Shown: positions 17,944 to 27,782, counted from the first letter of the stretch. The stretch is DNA of 64,000 nucleotides from Nitrososphaerota archaeon (GCA_005877075.1 VBPX01000041.1:38312-102311), one strand, 5' to 3'. Numbers and translations are program-made. The notes: generated by a model not told the origin, from the sequence alone.

Positions 17944-19603
17944 ATGAAACTTATCAGTAGAACTGTAGTTAATGGACCTGCGAGGGCTCCGCATAGAGCC
18001 ATGTATAAAGCGATGGGTCTAAATGATGACGATTTGTTAAAACCCATAGTGGGCGTTTCTTCCACATGTAATGAAGCGACACCCTGTAACATTCATTTAG
18101 GAGATTTAGCTCAGCATTCAAAGGCTGGAGTAAAAGATTCAGGTTGTACTCCAAGAGAATTTACCGCAGTTTCTGTTTCAGATGGTATAGCAATGGGACA
18201 TGAGGGAATGAAGGCATCTCTTGTTAGCCGTGAAGTTATTGCAGATTCAATTGAGATAATGATGCGAGCCCATGGATATGATGCACTCGTTGGAATTTCA
18301 GGATGTGACAAGAGTTTACCAGGAACTATCATGGGGATGGCTAGAATGAATCTGCCATCAATATTTGTCTACGGAGGTACAATTTTACCAGGAACTTGGA
18401 ATGGAAAGCCGGTTACCATACAAGACGTATATGAAGCGGTCGGTTCATTCGAAACAGGTAAGATGAACTTGGAAGATTTAAAAAATTTGGAAAATGTTGC
18501 ATGTCCATCGGCGGGCTCATGCGGCGGCATGTATACGGCAAATACAATGGCCTGTATCAGTGAAGCACTGGGTATAGCCCTACCGGGAAGCGCTTCTCCT
18601 CCTGCATTGAGCGAAAAGAGAAACAAGATCTGCTATGAAACGGGAAAACAAATCTATCATCTTTTAGAGAATAATATAAGACCAAAGGATATCCTTACCT
18701 TTGAAGCATTTGAAAATGCAATAGCAATTGCAAATGCAATTGGAGGTTCAACCAATGCAATACTTTTCTAAAGAGATAGGTGTACATCTTGATTTACGAG
18801 ACTTTGAGCGAATTCGTAAGAGAACACCTCATCTAGCTGACACAAGACCTGGAGGTATGTATGTAATGGTTGATTTAGATAGGGTAGGAGGAGTGCCTGT
18901 CATACTAAAAAGTTTACTGAAAAAAGGATTATTGAATCCAGATACCTTGACTGTCACAGGCAAGACAATGAAAGAAAATCTTCAAAAAATATCGCAAACT
19001 AGTTCTGAACCAGTAATATATTCATGTGAAAAACCTCTTCACCCAGAAGGCACGCTCAAAATTCTAAAAGGAACGCTAGCTCCTGAGGGTGCAGTAATAA
19101 AGATCGCAGGCCTCCAGAGGACCAGATTTGAAGGATTTGCAAAAGTGTTTAATTCTGAAGAAGGTGCCTTTGAAGCAATTTCAAAACAAGAAATAAAGAA
19201 AGGAGATGTAATTGTGATTAGATATGAAGGTCCTAAAGGGGGACCTGGTATGAGGGAGATGCTAGCCGTTACTGCTGCACTAGTTGGACAAGGACTTGGA
19301 ACGGAAGTATCAATGGTTACAGATGGAAGGTTTTCTGGAGCAACAAGAGGATTTATGGTTGGTCATGTTTCGCCTGAAGCGACAGTAGGCGGACCGATTT
19401 CGCTGGTAAGAAAAGGCGATAAGATCAGCATTGACCTTGACAATGGAAAGATCGATTTGAAAGTCAGTAGCACAGAACTTAACAGAAGAAGAAAATCATG
19501 GAAGCCAATTAAAACAAAATATAAGGTCGGAGTGTTGGCAAAATACAGGTTGCTTGCTAGGTCAGCATCAGAAGGAGCCGTAACAATACCCTCATTGAAA
19601 TAG
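17944..19603 (+). pseudogene. ilvD: Dihydroxy-acid dehydratase, frame broken by an apparent ~14-nt deletion
   Basis: The first frame (17944-18771) carries the N-terminal domain: SGCDKSLPGTIMGMARMN and CPSAGSCGGMYTANTMACIS, with the Fe-S cluster cysteines, ending in [10 protein letters not shown] then a stop. The rest of the protein ([30 protein letters not shown], later [12 protein letters not shown]) is in a second frame ending at 19603. A normal IlvD has about LHLLAIA between STNAI and KEIG. Counting codons, about 14 nt are missing at 18766-18770, which removes those residues and shifts the frame. This is not a homopolymer slip. IlvD makes 2-keto acids for Val, Ile and Leu after IlvC. As written it cannot be functional. 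Confidence 0.9.
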
Positions 19604-19660
19604 GCTTTTGGGCACGTGTCAAAAACTAGCAAAACTTAGCAAACCTTGATATTCACTCAA

Positions 19661-20398
19661 ATGGCACATTTCAAAAACCTTTTCCTATTGTCAATTATTG
19701 TCATATCCATAATTTCAGTCGTATTTTTCTTGTACAGGTACGAGTCAGTTACGGTAAATTTTTTCCCTCAAAATTCTGATTTGATATTTCAAGGTATTTT
19801 CAACAATGCTACTAGTTTGGCAGAGTTAGGAAATACTACAAGGTCTCTTGGGATAAGTAATATTTCAGGAATTAATGCAAATCAAAATGCAACCATTGTG
19901 AACAAAAATAACAAAACAAATGAACCTCTGGACGATATCGATTCAATAAGTAACCCTATCGATACCCTTACAAAGATGATAGTTAGTATATTAGAAAAGT
20001 CCACAATCGATAATTCAAAAATTAGTAAAGACCAAGGGCTCAAAAACTACTACGATTTGAAAGGAACGTGGAACCTTGCAATTAGAGGTGATAAATTTTC
20101 AAACTTTACAGGTGTAATACTTTTGAACAATACGTATAATCACATTACCAAGAATTATAGTTTGAATCTTGTTACTTCCAGTGCTGATAATATCACGTTC
20201 GAGGCAACAAATCAGATAATAAAAATAAAAGGAACTGGCGATTTGACTCTTGACAATCAAACTGCAAAGGTTGAATTATTAATAATTCTATATAAAAACG
20301 AAAATATCTATGTAGTATTTGTCTCTAAAACTAATGAAAATCTATTTGATAATTTTCTAATTCATGGAAATATATCAGAGAAAAAATTTGAATATTGA
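19661..20398 (+). CDS. Membrane-anchored exported hypothetical protein
   Basis: 245 residues from the ATG at 19661 (an in-frame TTG at 19646 is possible). Residues about 4-25 (FKNLFLLSIIVISIISVVFF) form a signal anchor. An Asn- and Thr-rich linker follows, rich in N-x-S/T glycosylation sequons, then a beta-rich C-terminal region (KGTWNLAIRGDKFSNFTGVI). This type of sequon-rich exported protein is common in soil Thaumarchaeota. No known domain. Confidence 0.65.
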   Translation: MAHFKNLFLLSIIVISIISVVFFLYRYESVTVNFFPQNSDLIFQGIFNNATSLAELGNTTRSLGISNISGINANQNATIVNKNNKTNEPLDDIDSISNPIDTLTKMIVSILEKSTIDNSKISKDQGLKNYYDLKGTWNLAIRGDKFSNFTGVILLNNTYNHITKNYSLNLVTSSADNITFEATNQIIKIKGTGDLTLDNQTAKVELLIILYKNENIYVVFVSKTNENLFDNFLIHGNISEKKFEY

Positions 20399-20427
20399 TG
20401 ATAGTTAAGACTCATTTTAATTATAGC

Positions 20428-20826
20428 TTATTCAGCGCCTATCAGGCCAATTAAATCAAATCCTTCAGAGATCTTTGAACTTATTTCTGCAATTGAAATC
20501 AAATGCCCATCGGGATCTTCTATTATTGTGTGCTTGCCAAACGATTCTTGTTTGGGTTCCTTAAAAAATTTAACATTTTTCTCTTTCAGTTTATTGGCGA
20601 CTGATTCCAAATTACTAACCATGAACCCAACTAGAATTCCAGAGCTCTTTGTTTTCACTTTATTCTTAGACGGATGTAAGGCTAGTACTGTGCCGCTTGA
20701 AAAGAATTCGACCCATTCGGTAGAAGTGTTCTTGACGGGTAGTTCCAAAATATTGCGATAAAATTTAATAGATTTATCCATATCACTCACCAAGAGGATT
20801 ACTGCTCCAAGTCTTTTGAATGTCAA
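20428..20826 (-). CDS. VOC (glyoxalase/bleomycin-resistance) fold protein
   Basis: 132 residues containing one pair of beta-alpha-beta-beta-beta modules: LGAVILLVSDMDKSIKFYRN at the start and HTIIEDPDGHLISIAE at the end, with the metal-ligand-like Glu and His positions of the fold. The family covers lyases, dioxygenases and drug-binding proteins, so the reaction cannot be assigned. ATG at 20826. Confidence 0.85.
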   Translation of the reverse strand: MTFKRLGAVILLVSDMDKSIKFYRNILELPVKNTSTEWVEFFSSGTVLALHPSKNKVKTKSSGILVGFMVSNLESVANKLKEKNVKFFKEPKQESFGKHTIIEDPDGHLISIAEISSKISEGFDLIGLIGAE

Positions 20827-20949
20827 ATTACTGCAAAATGATTAATTCCGAATTAATAACTTATCGATCTTAGACACAAATTGAACTTTAAATTATAGTA
20901 AATTATATAAAATTTTTAATTTACTTAAAACAAGATTAGTGAAATTCAA

Positions 20950-21972
20950 ATGTTGACCGTAAAAGTAGTTGATAATAAGATAGCTTTGGTTGAAAGTGAT
21001 TTACCCAAATTTGATCAGGACGAAATCTTGGTCAGAATGCATTCATGTGGTATATGTGGTTCTGATTTAGAAAAAGTCTATGGAAATTACGGGATGAAAT
21101 CTGTGCGGGTAGGACATGAGCCTGCAGGAGACACTATTGCAGTCGGTAAAAATGTAAAGAAATTTCAAGAAGGAGACAGGGTTTTCGTCCATCACCACGT
21201 CAGCTGTTACTCTTGCCGATATTGCATTCAAGGAAATTATACAATGTGTAACAATTATCAAAAAAGCAATATTGAACCTTGCGGATTATCTGAGGAGTTT
21301 ATCGTTCCAAAATGGAATATTGAGCATGGTGGTGTGTTAAAGCTGCCTGAATCAATTTCTTATGACGAAGCTGCGTTAATTGAACCATTTGCTTGCTGCA
21401 TAAGAGGGCTAAACAAAATTTCAATAAAACATGGAGATAATGTGGCTATTTTGGGGGCTGGACCGACTGGTGTAATGCATATGCTGTTGGCCAAAATGTG
21501 GGGTGCCAACAATATTGTGGTTTCTGATATCAATGAATTTAGATTGAAATTTGTTGAAAAATACGGTGTAATTCCTGTAAATTCAAAGCAAGATAATTTG
21601 GATGACGTCATCAACCAAAATACGGAAAACATAGGAGCTGATGTGACTATCTTGGCTACTGGCAGTATTAAGGCATTTGAAAGTTCACTTAAAATCACAA
21701 GAAGAGGTGGAAAAATATTACTTTTCGGTGTCCCATCACTTGGAAGTAAATTTGAACTAGATTTGAGCTCCATTTATTCCAACGAACAAATAATCATCCC
21801 AAGCTATGGTGCTTCCGAAATAGAAACGAATCAGGCATTATCTTTGATTTCTGACAAATCAATCGATCTTTTACCTCTTGTCACCCATCGTTTTCAAATT
21901 AGAGAATCTAGTGACGCTTTCAAATGCGCGCATGATGCCTTGGATGCTATGAAGGTATTGATAGTAACATAA
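20950..21972 (+). CDS. Zinc-dependent medium-chain dehydrogenase
   Basis: 340 residues of the MDR (alcohol/sorbitol/threonine dehydrogenase) family. Catalytic zinc ligands are in MHSCGICGSD and VGHEPAG; structural zinc cysteines are in CYSCRYCIQGNYTMC. The NAD(P) motif is VAILGAGPTGVMHM. It oxidises an alcohol or sugar alcohol, substrate unknown. It is followed by an LsrF-like aldolase 50 nt downstream on the same strand, so the two may act on one sugar-derived substrate. ATG at 20950 with an AT-rich promoter upstream. Confidence 0.9.
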   Translation: MLTVKVVDNKIALVESDLPKFDQDEILVRMHSCGICGSDLEKVYGNYGMKSVRVGHEPAGDTIAVGKNVKKFQEGDRVFVHHHVSCYSCRYCIQGNYTMCNNYQKSNIEPCGLSEEFIVPKWNIEHGGVLKLPESISYDEAALIEPFACCIRGLNKISIKHGDNVAILGAGPTGVMHMLLAKMWGANNIVVSDINEFRLKFVEKYGVIPVNSKQDNLDDVINQNTENIGADVTILATGSIKAFESSLKITRRGGKILLFGVPSLGSKFELDLSSIYSNEQIIIPSYGASEIETNQALSLISDKSIDLLPLVTHRFQIRESSDAFKCAHDALDAMKVLIVT

Positions 21973-21990
21973 TGAGTATCGCGATCAAAA

Positions 21991-22000
21991 CATAAATAAC
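21991..22000 (+). promoter_or_regulatory. Probable TATA-box of the LsrF-like gene
   Basis: CATAAATAAC lies 23-32 nt before the ATG at 22023. It supports that ATG over the in-frame GTG at 22008. Confidence 0.45.
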
Positions 22001-22022
22001 TTGTATAGTGAGCTTATTTTAC

Positions 22023-22841
22023 ATGGATTGGGGAATAAGAAATCGCTTATCAAGGATATTGAACCCACAAGATGGAAAAGGAGTTATGCTCGCAGTTGAT
22101 CATGGCTATTTTTTAGGTCCCACTGAAAAATTGGAGAATCCAAGAAAGACAATTAAGCCACTACTAAAATATGCGGAATCTTTGATGCTCACTAGAGGAA
22201 TTTTGAGAAGATGCGTTGATCCGGATTCTGATATTCCAATAGTATTGCGCGTTTCTGGAGGCACTAGTATTTTAGGCGAAGATCTGTCAAATGAGACTAT
22301 TACAACGTCAGTTGAAGAAGCAATAAAACTCAATGCTTCGTGTTTGGCTTTGTCTATTTTTGTTGGAAGTAAATATGAACACCAGACACTAAGTAATCTT
22401 TCTAAACTGGTAGACCAAGGAGAGAATTATGGAATCCCAGTATTAGCAGTTACCGCAGTTGGAAAAGAAATGGCCCGAGATGCAAGATATCTTGCTCTAT
22501 CCTGTAGAATAGCCGGGGAATTAGGAGCTCATTTGGTAAAAACCTATTACTGTGAAAACTTTGAAAATGTGGTTGAAGGATGCCCTGTGCCAGTCATTAT
22601 TGCAGGTGGCAAAAAATTACCAGAAAAGGAGGCACTCAATTTGACGTTTAATGCAATAAAAGATGGAGCGTCAGGTGTGGATATGGGTAGAAATATTTGG
22701 CAATCTAATTATCCAGTTGAAATGATTCAGGCTGTCCGAGCAATTGTTCATGACAAGTTAACGGTAGAAGAGTCAATGAATTCATTCTTTTTGAACAAAA
22801 ATATACGATCTAACGAATTGGAAACCTTAAAGACAACATAA
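22023..22841 (+). CDS. LsrF/DhnA-like class I aldolase or thiolase
   Basis: 272 residues from ATG 22023 (GTG 22008 possible). It matches bacterial LsrF closely in my recollection: MDWGIRNRLSRILNP, VMLAVDHGYFLGPT, LVKTYYCENFENVVEGCPVP, VIIAGGKKLPEKEAL and GASGVDMGRNIWQS. The Lys of LVKTYY is the expected Schiff-base residue. LsrF acts on phosphorylated autoinducer-2 in enteric bacteria, while related archaeal DhnA proteins are fructose-bisphosphate aldolases or the first enzyme of the archaeal shikimate route. With no Lsr transporter or kinase here, an AI-2 role is not implied. Linked to the dehydrogenase upstream. Confidence 0.85.
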   Translation: MDWGIRNRLSRILNPQDGKGVMLAVDHGYFLGPTEKLENPRKTIKPLLKYAESLMLTRGILRRCVDPDSDIPIVLRVSGGTSILGEDLSNETITTSVEEAIKLNASCLALSIFVGSKYEHQTLSNLSKLVDQGENYGIPVLAVTAVGKEMARDARYLALSCRIAGELGAHLVKTYYCENFENVVEGCPVPVIIAGGKKLPEKEALNLTFNAIKDGASGVDMGRNIWQSNYPVEMIQAVRAIVHDKLTVEESMNSFFLNKNIRSNELETLKTT

Positions 22842-22875
22842 ATATTTTTAATGGGTCTTATTTGATTACTTTAGC

Positions 22876-23001
22876 ATGTCGGAGTATGAAGGGGGTACTT
22901 TTAGGTGCGAAATATGTGCAAAAGAATTTCTAACAAAGAACGAATGCGACGCTCATTATGAAGATGTTCACGGGGACGAAATTGCAAACATTGGTGAATA
23001 G
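22876..23001 (+). CDS. Single C2H2 zinc-finger microprotein
   Basis: 41 residues: TFRCEICAKEFLTKNECDAH then YEDVH, a classical C-x2-C-x12-H-x4-H finger, with an acidic tail. It has its own ATG. Similar to 3214-3303 and 31211-31432. Lies 85 nt before nop5. Function unknown. Confidence 0.65.
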   Translation: MSEYEGGTFRCEICAKEFLTKNECDAHYEDVHGDEIANIGE

Positions 23002-23086
23002 CTCTTTTCTTGTGAAAGAGCAAATGGAACGTAATACGGTAATGTTAGATTTTTTAGTGACCAAATTAATTTATTTAAAGATATAG

Positions 23087-24319
23087 TTGAAAATTGCAAA
23101 TGTAGTTTTGTTTGAGCTTGGAATATGCATTCTTGAGGACACTAATCTAAATTATGTAAAAAAATTTGAAAATCCTGAACTGGAGTATTCTTCAATCCTC
23201 CAGGGTGAAAATAATGTGATAGCGGACTTGATTCCAAAATTGAGGGATTACGATCAAATTAGAGTAAATAATAAGAGTTTAGTTGAAATTCTTCAGAGCG
23301 AAAATATTGATGTTAAATTAATGTCTGATTCAAGACAAAATGAAATAAATCAAAATAAATTGGATCTGATTGTCAAATTTGGACTCGCTGAAAATAAAGA
23401 AGAACTATCTGCTATCTTGCAAAGGTTTGCGATAAATCTTTCATCCATGAAGGTGAAAAAAACATCTGAAAAATTAGATCTTCATTTGATCCAAGCAGTT
23501 AATACACTAGATGAACTAGACGAGATAATTAATACAATAAGTACAAGAATTCGTGAATGGTATGGACTTCATTTCCCAGAATTGGACTATATACTTCAAA
23601 ATATTATCACATATGCCAGTATTGTAAAGGATGCAGGACCAAGAGAAAATATTTCCAAGGAACTCTTAGGTCAACTCGATGTGCCTGAAAAAAAAATTGA
23701 ATTAATTCAACTAGCCATAGTAAAAAGTCAGGGAGGAGACCTTACTCCTGAAAGTTCTGAATCTCTAAAAATTTTAGCATCACAAGTTATAAAGTTATCA
23801 GAATTAAGAACAAGTCTATCTGACACGATTGAAAATTTGATGGAAACACTTGCTCCAAACATAAAAAATATTCTTACTGCAATAATAGGCGCAAGATTAA
23901 TTGCTAAAGCAGGTAGCCTATCGAAATTGGCGCAGATGCCTTCGAGTACAATTCAAATAATTGGTGCAGAGAAGGCATTGTTTAGAGCATTAAAAACTGG
24001 CACCAGACCTCCAAAACACGGTTTATTATTTCAGCATCCATCAGTTCACGCTGCTCCAAAATGGCAAAGAGGTAAAATTGCCCGTGCATTGTCCTCAAAA
24101 ATTGCGATTGCTGTTAGAATCGATGTATACCGAAACGCATCTTTGGATACATCAATATCAGAGAAATTGAATAGGAGAATAGAAACTATTCAGCGGATTT
24201 ATCATGAACCTCCAAAAGTAAAAGATACTTTCGAAAATAGGTTTGTGAATAAGAGAATAAAAAAATCTCTCAAATTCAAAAAGAGAAATATGTATCATGG
24301 AAAACGAAGACGCTATTAG
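23087..24319 (+). CDS. nop5: Nop5 (Nop56/58 family) C/D-box RNP protein
   Basis: 410 residues from a TTG start. The Nop domain core is clear: GARLIAKAGSLSKLAQMPSS then TIQIIGAEKALFRALKTG and PKHGLLFQHP. The N-terminal domain binds fibrillarin, the central coiled coil dimerises (residues about 125-165), and the C-terminus is a basic Lys/Arg tail (KKSLKFKKRNMYHGKRRRY). It assembles guide RNPs for 2'-O-methylation of rRNA and tRNA with fibrillarin and L7Ae. Its end overlaps fibrillarin by 23 nt. Confidence 0.96.
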   Translation: MKIANVVLFELGICILEDTNLNYVKKFENPELEYSSILQGENNVIADLIPKLRDYDQIRVNNKSLVEILQSENIDVKLMSDSRQNEINQNKLDLIVKFGLAENKEELSAILQRFAINLSSMKVKKTSEKLDLHLIQAVNTLDELDEIINTISTRIREWYGLHFPELDYILQNIITYASIVKDAGPRENISKELLGQLDVPEKKIELIQLAIVKSQGGDLTPESSESLKILASQVIKLSELRTSLSDTIENLMETLAPNIKNILTAIIGARLIAKAGSLSKLAQMPSSTIQIIGAEKALFRALKTGTRPPKHGLLFQHPSVHAAPKWQRGKIARALSSKIAIAVRIDVYRNASLDTSISEKLNRRIETIQRIYHEPPKVKDTFENRFVNKRIKKSLKFKKRNMYHGKRRRY

Positions 24320-24971
24320 TTACATTACTCTTAATGGTAAAGAACATATAGCTACTGTAAATCTATTGAAAGGAATTACTCTATACGGTGAAAAACTAGT
24401 CACTCGAAATGGAAGTGAATACCGCACATGGGATCCCTTTAGGAGTAAATTAGCTGCGGCATATATCAAGGGATTAAAATTTGATTTCTCTTCAGTAGGA
24501 AACATATTATATTTAGGTGCATCAACAGGAACAACAGTGAGTCACCTATCGGACATAATTGGATATTCTGGTAAAATTTTTGCTGTTGAATCTTCGACGA
24601 GAGTTGCAAGAGAGTTAATTTCAAATGTCTCGTCTAAGAGAACAAATGTCATACCAATAATAGAAGATGCAAGGAAACCGAGAAATTATTTTTCAATATA
24701 TGATAAAATGGATCTTGTCTATTGCGACATTGCCCAACCAGATCAAACAAGTATAGCCATTGAAAATTGTAAAATATATCTTAAAGAAGGAAAACCAATA
24801 CTTCTTGTTATCAAAACTAGAAGTATTGATGTGACAATGTCTCCAAAAAAGGTAATCGCACAAGAAATAAAAAAATTACAAAATAATTTTTTTGAAATTA
24901 GACAACAAATAGATCTTGAGCCATTCGACAAGGATCATGCAATGATAAAGGCAATATTTTATACAAAATAG
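24297..24971 (+). CDS. flpA: Fibrillarin, rRNA/tRNA 2'-O-methyltransferase
   Basis: 224 residues. The SAM-binding motif ILYLGASTGTTVSHLSDIIG is at about residues 66-85, and VYCDIAQPDQ carries the conserved Asp. WDPFRSKLAAAYIKG matches the family N-terminal region. It is the catalytic subunit of the C/D-box RNP. The overlap with nop5 (23 nt) implies translational coupling and equal production of both subunits. Confidence 0.96.
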   Translation: MENEDAISYITLNGKEHIATVNLLKGITLYGEKLVTRNGSEYRTWDPFRSKLAAAYIKGLKFDFSSVGNILYLGASTGTTVSHLSDIIGYSGKIFAVESSTRVARELISNVSSKRTNVIPIIEDARKPRNYFSIYDKMDLVYCDIAQPDQTSIAIENCKIYLKEGKPILLVIKTRSIDVTMSPKKVIAQEIKKLQNNFFEIRQQIDLEPFDKDHAMIKAIFYTK

Positions 24972-25656
24972 TCATAGGTATATATCCAAACCAGAAACAA
25001 TCATTTGAGCAGGTTTCCAAGATTTTCTTGCGAATGGCGGAATTTCCTTTTTTTCTCTAAACCACTTTCTTACAAACTCTATTGTTTTTTTGTCTGAAGG
25101 ATATCCACTGCCAATGTCCCCGTATCTCATCCGGATTTTACCTATTTCACAATCACGTACAATTTTTGCGATAATAGAGGCCCCTGAAACTACAACGTTC
25201 AATTTGTCAGCATGGTGCATAGAAATTACTCTAGTATTTTTTTGATTAAGAAAACTACTAATGGTTCTTTCATATCTTGAGGGGTTTATATCACAGGAGT
25301 CTACATACGTCTTGTCCGATTTCATATTTTGTATTGTGATAGCCATAGCTTCTGCTTCAAGCAGGTTTAGATTGTTTTTAAAAACATGAAAGTCAATATC
25401 TTCGATGCTTATATTACAGACACAAATTGACTTTGCAATACTTACAATCTGACCAAAGAGAACCTGTCTTTTTTTTCGTGTAAGTAACTTTGAATCTTTA
25501 ATCCCTTTCTCAATCATTTCTGAAATCGATTTTTTGCTCACACAAATTCCTGCTACAATTATTGGTCCTAATAATGATCCTCTACCAGCTTCATCTACTC
25601 CACAAATGATATTTTCCTTACTACTGAACTCTAATCCCTTTACCCCAAATCAACAT
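24972..25656 (-). CDS. rnhB: Ribonuclease HII, N-terminal frame apparently shifted
   Basis: The C-terminal 189 codons are open from a GTG at 25541, but that start would omit the essential motif. The same frame continues upstream to encode NIICGVDEAGRGSLLGPIIV (around 25613-25554), the active-site DEAGRG of RNase HII, then runs to a TGA at 25650 without any ATG, GTG or TTG. Removing one base in the run at 25639-25646 joins it to an ATG at 25656, giving about 228 residues. Other catalytic Asp residues appear later (for example VDSCDINPSR). It removes RNA from RNA-DNA hybrids. Convergent with fibrillarin. Alternatively it starts at a rare ATT/ATC near 25607-25610. Confidence 0.85.
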
Positions 25657-25730
25657 CTGTTGCTATTTTATCCGTATCCCTTTTGGAATCATGATATATT
25701 AAGAGTTATCAATTATCCTATAAATTAGGA

Positions 25731-26906
25731 TTGAAAAATGATTTCAAAAGGATCAAAGAAGGAAAAACAGAACTCCTAGTTCCGTCTGTTTCACTATCAG
25801 AAAAAGTACCTCCAAAAAATCCTGCTTTTTTTAATCCAAGTGCCAAGTGGAATAGAGATGTTTCTGTGTTGATCTACAAGACATATGCCTCTTTCTCAAA
25901 AAATGCCAGAACCTTTGCCGATTCAATCTGTGGCGTTGGGGCAAGAGGATTGAGAACTGCAGTCGAAGTGCCAAAAATAGATACGGTTTATCTTAATGAT
26001 CTAAATCCCATCGCCATAGAACTCGCAAAAGAAAGCGCCAAACTGAATGAGATAGAAAACAAATGTGTTTTTGATATCAATGAGGTATGCAAATTTTTAA
26101 ATTTTGAGCAACGTGATGTTCGAAAATTTGACATAGTGGATCTTGATCCGTTTGGAAGTCCGTCACCTTATGTAGATTGTGTTTTGCGGTCCGTAAACAA
26201 CCATGGATTGATATCAATTACAGCAACGGACACTGCAGTTTTATGTGGAGTATATCCAAACGTGTGTTATAGAAAATACTATGGATTTCCAATAAGAACC
26301 GATTATTGTAATGAAATTGGAATAAGGCTTTTGGTCTCTTTTATAGCATTGAACGCTTCACGATTTGATTTATCTGTAATTCCATATTTCTGTCATAACA
26401 ATCTTCATTATATGAGAGTATATCTGAAGGTGGTATTTGGTAACTCTCTTGCAAATTCTGTTTCTTCAAAAATAGGACATCTTAAGCATTGTCGCAATTG
26501 TAATCATCGTAAAGTTGAAAATCTTAAGGAACACAATGTGCTTTGCGAAATATGTAATTCAAAATGTATCTTAGCCGGACCACTCTGGATAGAGAACCTA
26601 TTTGACTTTGAATTTGTAAAGGAGACGTTAAATGTGTTGGAAAAGGATGAATATCTTTCATCAAGTGAAACTAATTATAAAAGGCTACTTAGAATGATGC
26701 AAATTTGTAAAAATGAACTAGCATATCCATTTTATTTTGAAACAGATAGTATTGCATCTAAAGCAAAAAAGAGTTCGATCTCATTGGATAAAGTGATTAA
26801 CTCTCTTATTGAAAATGGATTCAAGGCATCAAAAACTATTATGAATGATAAAGGATTCAAAACAAATGCCTCTTCAAATGATATAATTAATGCCCTTTAC
26901 AAATAA
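25731..26906 (+). CDS. trm1: tRNA (guanine(26)-N2)-dimethyltransferase
   Basis: 391 residues from a TTG start. FADSICGVGARGLRTAVEVP is the SAM-binding motif I, VYLNDLNPIA motif II, and VDLDPFGSPSPY the catalytic DPFGSP motif of Trm1. A zinc knuckle CRNCNHRKV...CEICNSKC lies near residues 256-285. It dimethylates G26 (and sometimes position 27) of tRNAs. Divergent from rnhB. The normal N-terminal sequence KEGKTELLVP supports the TTG. Confidence 0.96.
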   Translation: MKNDFKRIKEGKTELLVPSVSLSEKVPPKNPAFFNPSAKWNRDVSVLIYKTYASFSKNARTFADSICGVGARGLRTAVEVPKIDTVYLNDLNPIAIELAKESAKLNEIENKCVFDINEVCKFLNFEQRDVRKFDIVDLDPFGSPSPYVDCVLRSVNNHGLISITATDTAVLCGVYPNVCYRKYYGFPIRTDYCNEIGIRLLVSFIALNASRFDLSVIPYFCHNNLHYMRVYLKVVFGNSLANSVSSKIGHLKHCRNCNHRKVENLKEHNVLCEICNSKCILAGPLWIENLFDFEFVKETLNVLEKDEYLSSSETNYKRLLRMMQICKNELAYPFYFETDSIASKAKKSSISLDKVINSLIENGFKASKTIMNDKGFKTNASSNDIINALYK

Positions 26907-27016
26907 ATAATAATTTATGATAAACAATGTCGTGACATGTTGGGGAATTTCGTTAATATTCTATACGATACTACTACCTGATAACAGTTAATTACTATAC
27001 TCTCATTAAAAACTTA

Positions 27017-27776
27017 ATGGAAAACAACGCCGAAAAGGATCCTAAATATTGGGTTAATATGGGATATTCTCTTACTGCTGAAGGAAAAGATGAACAAGCA
27101 AAAAAATATTATAAAAAAGCCTTGGAACTTGATCCGGAAAATCCCGCCGCTTTGATAAATCTCGGAAAGGCTCAATCTCTAACGGGAGAATTAAAAGAGG
27201 CTAAAAAAAATCTACTATATGCGATTAAACTTTATCCCGAATCAGTTGAACCTTGGATTAACCTGGGGATAGTTTATGGAGAAGAAAAAAAACTGGACGA
27301 GGAGATGAATTGCTACAATAAAGCATTAGATATAGATCCAAGCATACCAGCAATTTGGCATAACAGAGGGTATCTCTACAGGCAGAAAGAGATGTTTAAA
27401 GAAGCCATATCTGACTACCAACAGGCTCTCAGACTTCGTCCTAAGCATATTCAGACTCTATTATACAAGGCTATTGCACATTTTCATTTAAAGGAATTTG
27501 ATGATGCTGATAAATGCCTTGATGAAATACTAGACATTGACCCGAACCATGTCGACGCATTGGCAAACAAAGCAAATATTTTCAGTCAAAAGGGGAAAAT
27601 ATGCCGACGCATTAGAATACATAAACCGGTCGTTAAAAATTAACAACACAAGCATAGATCTATTGAGAAACAAAGCTGAATTATTACGCTGGCTTGGAGA
27701 TTCTACAAATGCGAGAATATGTGATGAGGAAGCCGATAGGTTAGGATCGCATACTAAAAATGAAGAAATCGAATAG
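27017..27776 (+). pseudogene. Tetratricopeptide-repeat protein, frameshifted
   Basis: The first frame (27017-27643) carries about five consecutive TPR units of 34 residues (for example DEQAKKYYKKALELDPENPA, LDEEMNCYNKALDIDPSIPA, FKEAISDYQQALRLRPKHIQ). In the middle of the sixth unit it shifts at AAGGGGAAAATATG. Removing one A of the run 27596-27599 continues the repeat as GKYADALEYINRSLKINNTS and ends at 27776, giving about 252 residues. TPRs mediate protein contacts. No signal peptide. Real decay or an indel error. Confidence 0.85.
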
Positions 27777-27782
27777 ATGTGA

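Noticed and set aside
18728-18790. Programmed frameshift in ilvD
   Set aside because: No slippery site with a stimulatory structure is evident, and whole conserved residues (about LHLLAIA) are missing, which frameshifting would not restore.
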